Source of the DNA: Tetragonia tetragonoides | Taxonomy: Eukaryota; Streptophyta; Magnoliopsida; Caryophyllales; Aizoaceae | Reading direction: 5' to 3' | Length of the DNA stretch: 64,000 bases | NCBI GenBank assembly: GCA_038025085.1 | Contig: CM076144.1 | Span: forward strand, 37,110,501-37,174,500 | Shown: positions 47,901-59,900 of the stretch, one piece after another | Position numbering within the stretch: the stretch's first letter is position 1 | Layout of the letters: each line of letters begins with the position of its first letter | Position numbers and translations under genes: made by a program | The notes under the pieces: generated by a model | Seen by the model: only the letters and a program-made list of their open reading frames with translations | Told to the model about the DNA's origin: nothing | The model's database searches: none

Positions 47901-48469
47901 GTTTCTTACAGGCTGCGGCATCAGATTTGAAAGATGTAGGCCAGATTGCTAGACAGGCAGACAATCTGCACTGGATTTTGGACATCCTTATCGATAGGCA
48001 GATTGCCGAGGACTTCTTGAAGACATGGGCCTCGCAGTCAGAAATGTCCAAAGCACATTCTAAGGTTCCTCCAGTTCACAGGTTTGAGATTAGTAGGGTG
48101 ACAGCCAGGCTATTTGTGGGCATAGGGAAGGGACAACTTTTGGCCTCAAAAGATATGAGGTGCTTGCTATTGCAAACATGGTTGGTGCCTTTTTATGATG
48201 ATTTCGGGTGGATGAGGAGGACGTCAAAGGGACTTGATCGTCATTTGATCGAAGATGGCCTTAGCAACACCATTCTAACACTGCCGTTAGCATGGCAACA
48301 AGATATCCTTCTCGCTTGGTTTGACAGGTTCTTGAACTCAGGGGAAGACTGTCCTAATATGCAGAGAGCGTTTGAAGTTTGGTGGAGAAGAGCTTTCTGG
48401 AGGCGAAATGGTCATCAGCCAGACCATCCTCGCGTCCGAATTGCGAACGTAATTTCTGAAAATTCATAG
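44928..48469 (+). CDS. BTB/POZ domain protein, At1g63850-like
   Basis: Two coding exons, 44928-45704 and 47525-48469, joined in phase 0 across a GTATTC...TTGTAG intron, giving 573 residues. The N-terminus is Thr/Ser/Pro-rich with a basic KPKRRR cluster (16-21, possible nuclear signal) and the conserved block [20 protein letters not shown] (69-88), then [10 protein letters not shown]. The BTB domain runs from about residue 160 ([20 protein letters not shown]) across the splice junction. It contains an Asn/His-rich loop (197-214) encoded by AAT repeats. The C-terminal half is the helical BACK-type region ending HPRVRIANV. Length and block order fit Arabidopsis At1g63850 (about 550 residues). 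BTB proteins of this class commonly act as CUL3 adaptors, but that role is inferred. The 1.8-kb intron holds a partial duplication of the gene and an Au SINE. Confidence 0.93.
46759..46809 (+). pseudogene. Decayed duplicate of the start of BTB exon 2, inside the intron
   Basis: TTTTCAGCTGCAATTGAATT after GTATAG copies the real exon start GTTTCAGCTGCAATTGGATT after TTGTAG. Upstream similarity continues to the branch and pyrimidine region. If this acceptor were used from exon 1, the frame would read 16 residues and stop at 46807-46809, removing the BACK region. Confidence 0.75.
47061..47181 (-). mobile_element. Au-type SINE, 3' part
   Basis: On minus the sequence reads GGAAACAGCCTCTCTG, then GGGGTAAGGCTGCGTACAAC, and ends in a TTGTTTATGTTGTTT tail. 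This is the conserved 3' half of the Au SINE family of angiosperms. It lies in the second unit of the BTB intron duplication only. Confidence 0.85.
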
Positions 48470-50714
48470 ACAGTAGATGTTCAAAATACGCGGAAAGTAA
48501 TGTGTGTATCCCCATTTTCACCTCTCTGTGGGATGACCACTATTCCAGGCACAATACTATTCTTTCGTCGCTGTTCCTCACCAAACTGGGTTTTGTGGAG
48601 AAATTAAGCGCCACAGATATGTGAAATTGAGGTCTAGCGATGAGGATATCTTCGGAAATTATACTTAATCATAGATTAGAGGATTCCAAATCTTGTTTTG
48701 CCGGCTTTGTTATTGAAAGTATGTGCTAATCAAAGAAGTCATTTTGATAACTGGTCTTCATATATTCATATAAATGAGAATTGTCTGGTAGGTGTTTGAC
48801 TGGTTTTGGTTGCCTTAGCTAACTTGAGGACGTGAGTGGCAATAATAGGACGTTGACCTTGTCAGCTCACTAAAAGCAAACTGTCATCCCTAAATTCAAT
48901 GTCAAGCTCTTGTACTGCCCACAAACAGTTACTCGTATTAGCAACCTGTCGTTAAAAGGATCAAATCACATGGATTTGGCATTGTGTGTGTGGACATGTG
49001 ATGCTTTGCATTATTTCATTTATTTTTTTGCTGATATTTTGCTCCGCAATTGCATACTGCCAAATCTATCATTAAGTGGGGGTTTGATATTTTTACTACT
49101 TATTTGATTGTTGGTAGTGTGGTATTGTCTCCTTCCCTTTGTTTATTCTTTTCTCTTACATTGTTTTTCTTAACTAAATTTGTTTATTATTCTTTTCCTT
49201 CTCATCTTTGCTGTATTAATCAGCATGTTATTGGGATTTGGGAGGATGAAGATCCGCTTCAATATACACATTTTCTGCATTAACGCATTATTTTTGTATA
49301 TGCTTACACGTGTCAAGCATCCAGAAACGTAATGCGTAAATGCGAGAACTGGTGTATTCGCCAGAATCCTTTGGAAACAACCTTCTCCGGCCTATCTGTA
49401 ATGTCAAAGGCGTGGCTTTAAGCAAATTAGTAAGCATGAACACAAGGGTTCCTTTTAATTTATTCCGCATGTTTAGGGATTATGAGATTTCAGAGATGAG
49501 CAGCTTTCAATGTGGGGACTATTTTCCAGGAATTGCTAATCAAATCAGGCAAAGTGTCAATCTAAATTGATGGTTTCCTAACTTCTTTTTTTTTTTAAAA
49601 TTTCTATCATGGAGTCCACTCCAAGCATTGGCCAATTGAGATGATGGTCTAAATTAATGAATGGAATGTGAATATCCTTTGCTTGTAAAGCCATTTGAAA
49701 CATGACAAGCAAAGAAGGTGAATATGTTTTTGCCCAATTTGTGAAGTTTTCTTACTATTTATTTAGATACCACATAAAATTTAGGGATTCAAGATAGCCC
49801 ATGAATTTCACAACTTTCATTTTCTTGACTTAATTTAATTTCTGTTTATGGGGTGGTGGGGGTGCTTGAAGAAATATGAGTGTAGGAGGTTGCATGATAG
49901 GACAGACAATGTAGAAGAAGAAACTTGTTGAAAGGTGGGAACCTAATACTAGCATATTTGTGGCTTTGATTCATGACAAATGTGGACCATGCTATGGAGC
50001 AGCACAGCAACCACTAAATTTGAAGAGAGAGAACTTTATTCTAGGACGAGATGAATTCGTACCAAAGGGAGAAAGAAATCAACACTTGAATTCGTACCAA
50101 AGGGAGAAGGAAATCAACACTTTTAATGTTTTCCTTGTGAACTCAGTACTGTACTCTATAGTATTCATGCCAGTAAATAAATGATCTCCCAAATAGGTCG
50201 ACCCAACCGGTTACAGGTCGGGTTATTTTGGGTTCGAATTAGTTATGGGTTAATTTTTGGGTTACATCCAATTTTTAGTTTATTTTCCCGAGCTGTAAAT
50301 AAATTCGGAAAAATTGTGTGACGACTCTGAAAAAAAGGGTTCAGATCGAATTTTCGGTCAAATTTTTAGTCGAATCAGCTTTTAATAGGGGTAGATCCTA
50401 AAGATGCACTCTCTAAGACTCTGTGGGTTACTTTTCATTGGTAAAAGAGAAAATTGTAATAATTCAGCATATGTCATCTGCAATTGAGAATTAGAATCAA
50501 TCAAACAAATTCCTCTAACAAAAGTCAAGTTGCATTTTTGTGAATATATTTTCAGAAGACTTTTCTTTAGTGTGGGATATAAATACTACGGGTATAAATT
50601 TGTATCATATGTACTTTTTGTTTATGTTATTTGCCAAAAGGTATGAGAAAAGCATACACTCTTGTGTTGAATATATGTTTAGCTCTAATTGACTATTTTC
50701 CAAGAAAGCACACA
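48470..50714. other. Intergenic, 3' flank of the BTB gene
   Basis: The first few hundred bases are probably 3' UTR. No other gene was recognised. A 35-bp direct duplication (GAATTCGTACCAAAGGGAGA...) lies at about 50052-50121. A GGGTT-rich low-complexity stretch lies at 50190-50300. Confidence 0.6.
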
Positions 50715-50730
50715 CAAATTATCATTAGCA

Positions 50731-50862
50731 ACAACAAAAACAACAACCGCCCAGTAGGTATCCCGCCGAGGGCGAGATTTGGGGAAGTCCAGATGTACGC
50801 AGCCTTACCCCTGACTAGTCGCCTAATAGAGAGGCTGTTTCCAAAAGACCCACGAAAACAGT
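50731..50862 (-). mobile_element. Au-type SINE with 16-bp target duplication
   Basis: The minus strand carries GGAAACAGCCTCTCTATTAG, GGGGTAAGGCTGCGTACATC and a TTGTTGTTTTTGTTGT tail. The flanks CAAATTATCATTAGCA at 50715-50730 and 50863-50878 are identical. It is 5' truncated. Confidence 0.92.
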
Positions 50863-50878
50863 CAAATTATCATTAGCA

Positions 50879-51089
50879 TAAACCAAACTTACAAAGGTAA
50901 ATACGAAACTTTTTTTTTGTGCTTATAATAAAGTTTTAGTGTTTTACTTTAAATATGACTGCGAGACACCTAAATTTCAAAAGTAAAACTTATGAAATTT
51001 CAATAATTCCTTTATCGAAAGATCTTATACACCTCAACAAAAATTAATCTCGTGCTTTAATCAATAGCAACTTTATTGACATCTTGCAA
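50879..51089. other. Short intergenic gap
   Basis: AT-rich, no feature seen. Confidence 0.5.
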
Positions 51090-51097
51090 ATAATTAA

Positions 51098-52177
51098 GGC
51101 CGGTGTTATTGCCAGGCCTAAAAATACTAATACCAGGTCATTAATTTTTTGAGTTGACAATGTAGTCCTTCATATTAATAAGGCAAAATACATATTATCT
51201 CCCATACAATCTTTAAGTGCCTTTTTTACAAACAAAAATTATGGAAAATGTATTAGGATTAGGGATCCAATAATTCCACTAATTTAGCATTAAATTTGGA
51301 AGGGAGATTGAATTGAGAATAATATCACATCATATATTATATTGCTCTCATCCTATCATAGGTCATAACCCATGGCTCTTTGATTTCCATGATTCTGATC
51401 TCTTTTGCTAAATATCTTCGTCCTCATGTATTATTCTAGTTCTATATGCTTACTATAGCCATGTACAACGTAACTTCTCCAATCAAATTTTTAGAAAAAG
51501 AAGCTAACCTAGAAAGATCCTTTTTATCCAAAAATAATAACTTAGTTTTAAAAATTGCTAGCAAAATTATAAAAAGATTTCATTAAACCGTTTGAGAACT
51601 AAAATAGTAGTTACTACGAAATTCTAAAAAAAATATCGTAGCACTTAATTATAGACATCTTTAAAACTCTTGACAGAGCTTCATCATTACTGATTAGGAC
51701 GTAGCACACTATTCACATTTTTTTTTATTGAGGGGGAAATACACTCTTTACGTAAGGATTATATAACTTGTAAATTCTAATTGCATCCTCCATAATATTA
51801 TAATAGAAAAGAAAAAAAATCAAGCAAATAAATGTTTGCATCTCATTAATTAATTCATAATTGTCGTCGGTGAATAACATGCCCAACAACCTAAGCAATT
51901 GAAGTTATTGCATATTTCAACTATTTTATTTTTGGATCTTAGATACTTTGTATCAATGAAAATATTCTTTATAATTTTGAAAACATTTTATTTGACTATC
52001 ATTATGATTAAAATAGATAGATACTTAATAGGTAAATAAGCTGAGAAAGCGTAAATAAAGCCATACTACAAAAAGAGAATGATTTAGGTTGCCGAATTAA
52101 TATAAAGGGCTAAATTGTCTACTCAAAGATTTTTGGACCTGACATTAGTGTTTTTTGACCTGGCAATAACAGCGGCC
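51098..52177. mobile_element. Non-autonomous long-TIR element, 1,080 bp
   Basis: Left end GGCCGGTGTTATTGCCAGGC, right end reverse complement GGCCGCTGTTATTGCCAGGT. Similarity continues for about 100 bp (TTTTTTGAGTTGACAATGTA versus ATCTTTGAGTAGACAATTTA). The flanking 8-bp ATAATTAA is identical (51090-51097 and 52178-52185). Long TIRs suggest a MULE-type element, though 8 bp rather than 9 bp also permits hAT. No ORF was found. Confidence 0.88.
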
Positions 52178-52384
52178 ATAATTAAAGGAGCAAAATAATT
52201 TTTCCATTAATAACATTGCACACAAAGTTACTCCTAATAATAATATCAAATTATTACACCGACTTGGCATTATTGAAATCTACCTTCCATTAAAAATCTA
52301 CTCCACTCCACATATCATTTCATATCATTTCCCTCAATAAAACCTTATGCAATGATATATAGTTCATAAATAACATTAAGGTAA

Positions 52385-53045
52385 TGTTAACGAGTTATCC
52401 CGGATAACTTGTTAATAAGGATAATTTCGTCTTTTAAATATTAAATTTTAATAATGTTTTGAAGATGAAAATCCTAGAGATACACTTGCCTTTTCCATTC
52501 CACTGTTAACGCTAATTATTCCCACCCCTTTTAATGTTGCCTCAGTACTTTTACAAAGAGGGAGACGGGGAGGAAGAACAAGCAATAGCAACCCACTTGC
52601 TGTCTACCATCTCCATTTATCAAAACTCCATTTAAGTGGATAATGAAGCCATTTACCCCAATACTACCACCTCGATCCCCAGCACCACCACAACCGTTCC
52701 CTCGCCGCGCACACTTGCCTCAACCTCCCCTCTCTCTCTCTCCATTGTCAATTTTGGTGGAGTTGTACTGGGCGGGGCTGGAACAATTTTTGGGCTGAAA
52801 TTTCGTTGGTATTAGTTGTGGTCCTGTGGATGGTGGGCGGTGGTTGATGGTGGTGGATGGAGCCATGGAGTTATAAACTATTTTGGGGAAATGCGTAATT
52901 GGTTTTGATAGTTTCTTTATTCAAATGATGCAATTGATGAAGTAAATTGATTCTCATTTATTACCTCAAAAGTTATCAAAATAAATCACCATCTATTTCT
53001 ATTTTGTTATCTTAACAAGTTACTCGGGTAACTCGTTAACGGGAC
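52385..53045. mobile_element. MITE-like element with GTTAACGAGTTA termini
   Basis: Left GTTAACGAGTTATCCCGGATAA is mirrored on the right as reverse complement GTTAACGAGTTACCCGAGTAA followed by CTTGTTAA on both sides. The interior holds a CT-rich stretch (52720-52745). The ends are not precisely fixed because no target duplication was found. Confidence 0.7.
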
Positions 53046-53361
53046 CGATAACATTATATATCCCTATAAATTTTCCCAAATATATTCCCATTACTGAGAT
53101 ATTATTTCTAACCCTAACAAAATAAATAAAAATCCCCAATAATTGAGACTTCAATGGAAGGTCCCTTGTACAAACAAGATTTCAATTTCAATCTATAAAA
53201 AAAACTTGTATAGATCTAGAAAATAAACAAGTGTCCCAAAGTCAAATCATGAAAGATGTTGACTTGTTTAGATCTCACAAATCTCACCTCTCCAAGAAAA
53301 AAGAAAAAAAATAAATTCTCAAAGGGCAAAACAGAGAAAAAATATTCTTAATTTTTTTTAG

Positions 53362-54548
53362 GAAATTAGCTCTAAATAATCCAAAGTTTCACCCGTGTGC
53401 CGTAAATAATCCTAACTCATAAAATACTAATCAATAATTCCAACTTGCGACTTAAGTGCCAATATTGTACCCGAAGTGAACGGCGTCAATTTCCCATTAG
53501 TTTTCTGCTATAATGTCAATTATGCCCTCTTTTATTTGCTTTGGGCCCTTTATACTCCTCCATTTTCTCTATACTGTACACCAGACACCACCACTCTACT
53601 GCTCACCAGACACAACCACCATCACCGCCGCGTCCTCTCTCCATCACCGCCACCACATTCTCTCTCCACCACCACCAGTCCACCACCCACAAAAACTTCG
53701 ACCCTCTCCCTCCAAAAAAAAAATAATAATTTCACATGAAATCAACAAATCCAAACTTTCTTCACTGTATCCACAATTTCTACAATAATTCAATACTCCA
53801 GTATTAAGATGTACAAAACCCATCAAAACTTCAACCAAACAATCGCCATTGATAATGAGCAACTTTCTGCCCTAGCTCTTCAAGGATCAGGTGCATCGAA
53901 GTATGGGGCCCAATCTTTATCTCATGCAAGTATATCGGCCTCTTCATGTGATATGAATGCTGAATTGGCTAAAATGAGTCTTGTTAATAACAATATTGGT
54001 TGTAGGCACGATTTGGGGGTGGGCACTATTGGTGGTAAATTTGTCATTAATGATGCTATTATGGGGGAAACCCGTGCGAACAATATACCCAGTAATGAAA
54101 AATTGATTATTAACCATGACTTGGTTGATGATGAGTCTGCTGCCAAGATTAATTGCTCAATTGGTGAATGATAGTTTTGTTGGTCATCCTGTTGTGCCGA
54201 CCTATAAAGGGACTACTCATGTGGTGGGTAAGGGGAAATGCTCCGATTTAATCAAATCAATGATGGTTAGAGTTGGAGGAGGAAAAATGATGGGGATGAA
54301 AGGATTAATGGTGGACTGGAGTAGCAGCAATGGTGATGGGAGAATAATGGAGGAAGAGGAGGGCATATTTGTCATTCATTGTACAAATTGGATTCCACGT
54401 AATCAGTTACTAACGGAATACTTGACACCGTCTATTAGGGTCTAATATTGGCACACAAATTACAACTTGGGATTATTAGTTAGTATTTTGTGGATTGAGA
54501 TTATTTACGGCACACGGGTAAAACTTGGGATTATTTAGAGCTAATTTT
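53362..54548. mobile_element. Long-TIR element carrying ORFs (Pack-MULE candidate)
   Basis: The left end (53362-53505) and the reverse complement of the right end (54405-54548) align over about 140 bp at roughly 85% by eye. Shared blocks include AAATTAGCTCTAAATAATCC, ACCCGTGTGCCGTAAATAAT and GTGCCAATATT. The interior is more GC- and C-rich at 53570-53720 and contains two overlapping plus-strand ORFs. No clear 9-bp target duplication was found. It sits about 170-200 bp upstream of the 5' UTR of the SR-rich gene. Confidence 0.8.
53809..54171 (+). CDS. Hypothetical ORF inside the long-TIR element
   Basis: 120 residues, not recognised. It begins MYKTHQNFNQT, is Asn/Ser/Ala-rich, and has no membrane segment or known motif. 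An overlapping 109-residue frame (54116-54445) with TYKGTTHVVGKGKCSDL follows in a different register, so a longer ancestral frame broken by a one- or two-base indel near 54150-54170 is possible. It could be a captured host gene fragment or chance coding. Confidence 0.35.
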   Translation: MYKTHQNFNQTIAIDNEQLSALALQGSGASKYGAQSLSHASISASSCDMNAELAKMSLVNNNIGCRHDLGVGTIGGKFVINDAIMGETRANNIPSNEKLIINHDLVDDESAAKINCSIGE

Positions 54549-54719
54549 TCTTGTTTTCAAAGATAAAGGATAATAAAACATAATTAATTTTTTTTGAAAA
54601 GTAATAAAACATTAATTTGTGTGAAGGGTTTTGGTTTTTTTGGGGGGCCAAAACTGAAAAAGGTGGTAAAATAAATACGTGGTGAAGCCTGACTTGGTTT
54701 CTTAGCATATATCAATATC

Positions 54720-56957
54720 ACCATCTTCACCACCACCAAAGCAAAACCCACAACACAACACAAAAACTCTCTCAAAGATTGGGAGGAGAGAGAAAAAGGA
54801 AGAAAATTCTTCCCCTCGGTTTCAACTTTTTCTAGAGAGAGAGAAAACGCATTTGCTTTGCTTTGGCGTATCGAAGAAGAGAGAGAGAGAAAATAAATTT
54901 TTGCATCGAAGAAGAAGAAGAATCTGCAGCAAAAAATTACGAAACCCTATCTTTGTTATTGTTTATCAACTGGTGTGTATCTTCAATGGAGAAAATATGA
55001 AGTATTTACAATAAAGGACTGAACTTAAAGTAATTATTTTATCTTTTTCGGCGAACTTCTGGTGATTATTTTTTTCCTGGATTGATAGAAGTGTGTAGCA
55101 GTTGAATGGAGTGAAATATACGTGCGACGAGTTGAGTAATCGGAAGATCTAGCGATATTGGAGATATATTGAGAGGAGATCTGCAGGTATTCAAAGTGAA
55201 AACCCTAAGAAGTTCAAAGTTCTGTGTGTTTTTGTGTATGTGTGTATTTGTGTTTGTTGATTTTTGAGTTAAGTTGTGTTTGTTGCTATTTCGATTGGAT
55301 TTTGGATTGGAACGAAGAGATATGTAGGGTTTTGTATAGTGTTTTTGAGTTTGAAGATCTCAATAATGAACTGGAATGACTAAGGAGAGAGATTCATGGT
55401 GGTGGCTACCAATAGTAGATGGTACTACTTTAAAGTCAACTGGTGAAAACTTTGCCCTAATTTTTATCGGCAGATTGGACTGTTTTTCGACTTTGATACA
55501 AGGCGCTAAGTGTATGAATCATTGGCGATTTGTGTGTTATATGTCAAATATTTTACACATGCTGGTATTGGGAACGATTTTCGGCTTGAGAAGTTGACCT
55601 CGTAGGTTAATTATACAAAGTGCACATATCTTTGGTGCAATTTGTTGAATCTATGTTGTCATTTCCTTATATGCACTCATAAGTTGCGTATGAGGATCAC
55701 CGACATCGAGAGGGTCTTCTGGAGTTGATGGCAATTGGCATTTTATTTGCTTGGTGCTGGTCACGTTAATGTTCCTGCTTTGACATTATTGAAACACATT
55801 TGGGCCAGTGGGAAAATCTAAATTGTCTGAGCTGTTTTTTATGATTGCGATTTGCTCGATTCCACCATGTGGAAAAATATGGAGAGCTACATGGGGATGA
55901 AACTTTATACTGTCCCACTGCCCTTTCCGGATAAGTTGTCATGTTTTGCTTGATTTTGCAGGCTTAAGTCCCATACATTAGTGTCTGTGAACTTGCAGAA
56001 ATTATCGTCAATCTCTCCTGATTGTATGTGTGGATGCATTTAGTCGCGTCTATGTTTCTGTTGTATGCCTGTCATATCAAAGAGCAAGTTGTCTGGTGCT
56101 TCGAACTTATATCGTATTACGGAAAGGTCAAAGGAGTTTATCTGAGCCCTTATTTAGCCAAATCATGCTCTGTGTTTTATTTTACTTGCCTGTGGCTTTG
56201 ATAAACAGAATCAGTTGATTCTTTACAGCTCCTGTGTCGTCGTGGATGAGCGTTGATTGCAGTCATATTGCCTTCATTTATCATCAAGCGCTTGGTCTCA
56301 ATATCCTTGAGATGATTAAATATTAGTTTGCCTTGGTGTAACAATGCTTCTCCCTGCTGGAAAATGATTAACTTGTATATTCTTCTGGAGTTGGATTTCT
56401 GATTATTGTCATTTCCTTGTGAATTTAGTTTTAAGTATCTTGACACTGATCATAGTGTTTCATCATTGCAACAGTTGTGATAGTATGGCTGCTTATTTCG
56501 CTTTTAACTTTTGTATTTTTGCTTTCTGATCGTTGTGATGTCTAGGATTGTTTTTGGCCCTCCATAGAATGTCTCTGCCAATATCCTGTGGTTTCCTAAA
56601 ATGAAATTTTTTGTTGTAAAAAGGAAACATGAATACATTAAAAGGAATGTTATTGCCTGTCCGCAGATATCTTGTGTGTGCATCAAGAAGTCTGCCTCTC
56701 GAATGGGTCTGTCAGAAGTGGGTGTTATGAACACCTTTTGAATAAGTGGCAGAGAAGTGTCTGTTACTGGGAGTCGAACTTCATCCACACTCATGCTGAT
56801 GACATTTGGTTCGGAACTTACGAGTCTAATTAATTCTGATCCAGCTTGGAAGGTTTCAAAAGGTAGCAGGAGTGCATCAAGACGGGCCAGGAAAACAATT
56901 TGCAAAAGCTTAAAGAATTGTGCAGGTCGGAACTCCAGAAGTACAGAGGGTTCCATC
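54720..56957 (+). promoter_or_regulatory. 5' UTR and leader introns of the SR-rich gene
   Basis: Purine-rich GAGAGA tracts (54775-54930) followed by a likely untranslated exon ending at a CTGCAG|GTATTC donor (55186/55187). The region to 56957 has no convincing coding exon. The reading frame of the first coding exon is open back to about 56757, so an earlier start cannot be excluded. A minus-strand 175-codon ORF here (56504-57031) is judged a shadow. Confidence 0.5.
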
Positions 56958-59900
56958 ATGCCTGTATCCGAATCTGAGAAGGTGGATTGTGCCACACTTT
57001 TGCCTATATTCAAACTAAGTATTTTGAACATTCAACTAGGCTATAGGAGTATCTGTAATGTTTGTCTAGTATTTATCTGTTATCTCTGTTTGGCAGCATG
57101 GAGTATCGGTGTTAGGTTGTCGCTTCACTGACAAGGCAGAGCACGTGCCAATCAAAAAGAGAAGATTCTTATTCAGGAGTCCATCACCACCATCATCGCC
57201 ACCACGAGATGTTATGTGTTCACCACCCAAAGAGGAGATTGCTGACCTAGTAAAAAGTCAAGATAATTTAAGTAAACTTGCAGCTCCGGAATCTGCATCT
57301 TGTGACATTAATTTGAGCAAGAGTACCAACAGTACTATCAACAAGCATGCTAAAACTTCTAGAACTGCTGATGAAAAATTTGGTGAAGACGAAGATTTCT
57401 CTGGTATATCAATACTTGCAGCAGCCGCTTGCAGCAGCAGCTTGGGAAAAGATTGTGGTTATGCGGAGGATGGTTCAGGTGGTGAAGAGTGCTCAACGCA
57501 GCAGCGCACGCGTGACCTTTGTTGTAATACTGAAGAGCGTTCGTCATCCAGGGGATTATTGAAGGAAGATCATGTCAATTCTTCTGAAATGTCAACTGGA
57601 GGAACTTCATCCTGTGTTTCCACTGAACCAGTTGGAGAGCTTGCATCTTTCTCAACCTCGACTACTGGAAAACAGGTCAAGGATTCTTCTTCGGGGGCAG
57701 GTTCTTTAACCTTGTCATGGGATGTTTCATGCAGCAAAGACGAAGAAACTGTGGGAAACGAGAGGCTGTCATCTCGAGATGATAGGTTGCACTGGGACTT
57801 GAATGTTGTGATGGATGCTTGGGAGCATCCTTTGGAAGATTCAGATGCATACAAGGATACCCCAAGTAAGAGATCTCAAGATGGTGGGGCATATACCCAT
57901 GATGATTGCAGTGCAAAATTTGAAGGTCATGCACAGGATATATTGGCAACTACATGTGCTGAACAGAACTCTGTGCTGCCTGGAGAATCAATAACGTTGC
58001 CTATTCAAACTTTAGAAGGGAACAAGGATAACGATAACGTGGGTGTTTGCCACAATGTTGCCCAGCCTATTAGCTTAGATGAGAAGTCTCTTTTATCCAA
58101 CTCCAACAGTGACCTGGATGTTGTGAAAGTTGTTGTTGAAGACACCAAATATCAAAAAACAGTTAAAACTGATGGACTAGTTGTCATTACCTCAAGCCAT
58201 GCATCTCAACCGTCAGACGGTGACGAGCAAAAAAGAAATTCTCAACCGTCACCGTCTGACGAGCAAAAAAGAAATTCTCAACCGTCACCGTCTAATACTA
58301 TGAATGAGGATGAGGATGCTTCTGCAAGGAGTATAACATTGGGTGGTGATAGGCATCATGATGAGAGGCCAGAATTGGAAGGCTTGAGTTTGCATGCTGG
58401 TGCGTCTTCCTTTCAGTTAGAAAATCTAAGAAGTTCATGCACATCTTACGCTACCTGTGGCACCACGACTGCTGATTTTAATTCAAGTCTTTGTGTCTCA
58501 TCGAGCTCAGACATTAGGAGCGAAGTTGCGCCAAATTTAGCAGTTCTGGGTAACCTGGAGACATCTGAGGGATTGCATGGTAATGGGAACCCAGGTACAG
58601 AGAAAGTTGATTTAAAAAGTTGTGACCCTCTAGGACATACCAATTTTGCTATAACAAATAGAAATGGCCTACCTTATTCTTCTTCATGTGCTGAGGAGCC
58701 CAACTGTGCATCCACAAAATGTGAACTTCTTGTAGCGTTTGATACTACTATGGTGGGAGATGTTAATGATTGTCAGGGTGGAATCTTAGTCTGCAATGAT
58801 GAAACACCAATGAATTTCTCTGAAAGTCCTCGAATAATAGCCAAACAAACATCTGATTCTATTTGCCATGATTCTTGCACAGTCAAATTGGATGAGAATT
58901 CGAGTTTGTCTGATGAAATTGATAATACAGAACCTCATGGCCATTGTAGTGATGTTGATGTTTATTGTCATTCTCTTTCAGTGGCTGGAACAGAAGCAGC
59001 AACGGAACTTCAGGTGGATGATGACTCTCAGTATGAAGATGGGGAGCTCAGAGAGACGAATGAACATGCGTGGGATGGATATTATGTGGATAGAGAAGCT
59101 GAACTTGTGGACTATGGGCCAGATAACTTAGAAACATGTATGAACAATCCAACTGATTACCATGTTCCTGAGCCAGGGGAAGTTGAGGAAAGAGAGAATG
59201 GCGGATTGGGAGTCGCTTCTGGTGTCTCCTCAAGTGTTTGTAATGTCAAGAATGAGGTATTTGAAAATACAGACGAAAAAGATGGACGTGGTGGGACTTA
59301 TAATGAAGATAACAAAGTAAAACTGGGTTATCAAGCTGAGGATCCAATGAAAAAACCCAGGTCAAACGAGCTGGCTGAGACTAATAAGAGCTTTTCAGAT
59401 GTGGCAACTGGAGTCAGAGATGCTTGTGGAAGAAGTGAAACAATGTCTAATTTCCGTGATGGAGTGGTTGATTCCAGAGGTACTGAAACAAGAGAGGAAT
59501 CAAAATCATTTAAAAGGGGCTTGCGTTCACAGATTGAAGGTCCAGTTGCACGTGATGTGTCATCTAGAGAGGAGAGGCTGAACAAAATGGAAAACAGGTA
59601 TAAGTGTAGTACTGGTTACTCCATATGTTTTTTATGCAGTCTGTTTTTAGCTGCCCATAATTTCGGTTCTTATGCCTTGTATATTCCTTTTTGTACTTTT
59701 GAGGATGAACAAATCATTGATTGAACTTGAATCTAATACGCTGATGTCTTACTTGATAGATATATGGAGTCCAGCTCCATGAGATCTTTTGAAAGGGTTC
59801 GATACCCCCTTCACAGTCAAGGTAGGGGACGACAAGGTGATTGGTCTGGTTCTTTCGAAGATCGTAGGAGATTTACACGCCATTATTCACCTATTATTCG

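Noticed and set aside
56504..57031. 175-residue minus-strand ORF
   Set aside because: Overlaps the leader and first coding exon of the SR-rich gene on the opposite strand; no domain and no promoter seen.
57109..59724. Single 871-residue ORF as the full SR-rich protein
   Set aside because: Its start is a GTG just after an intron acceptor, and its last residues are intron sequence after an AACAG|GTATAA donor.
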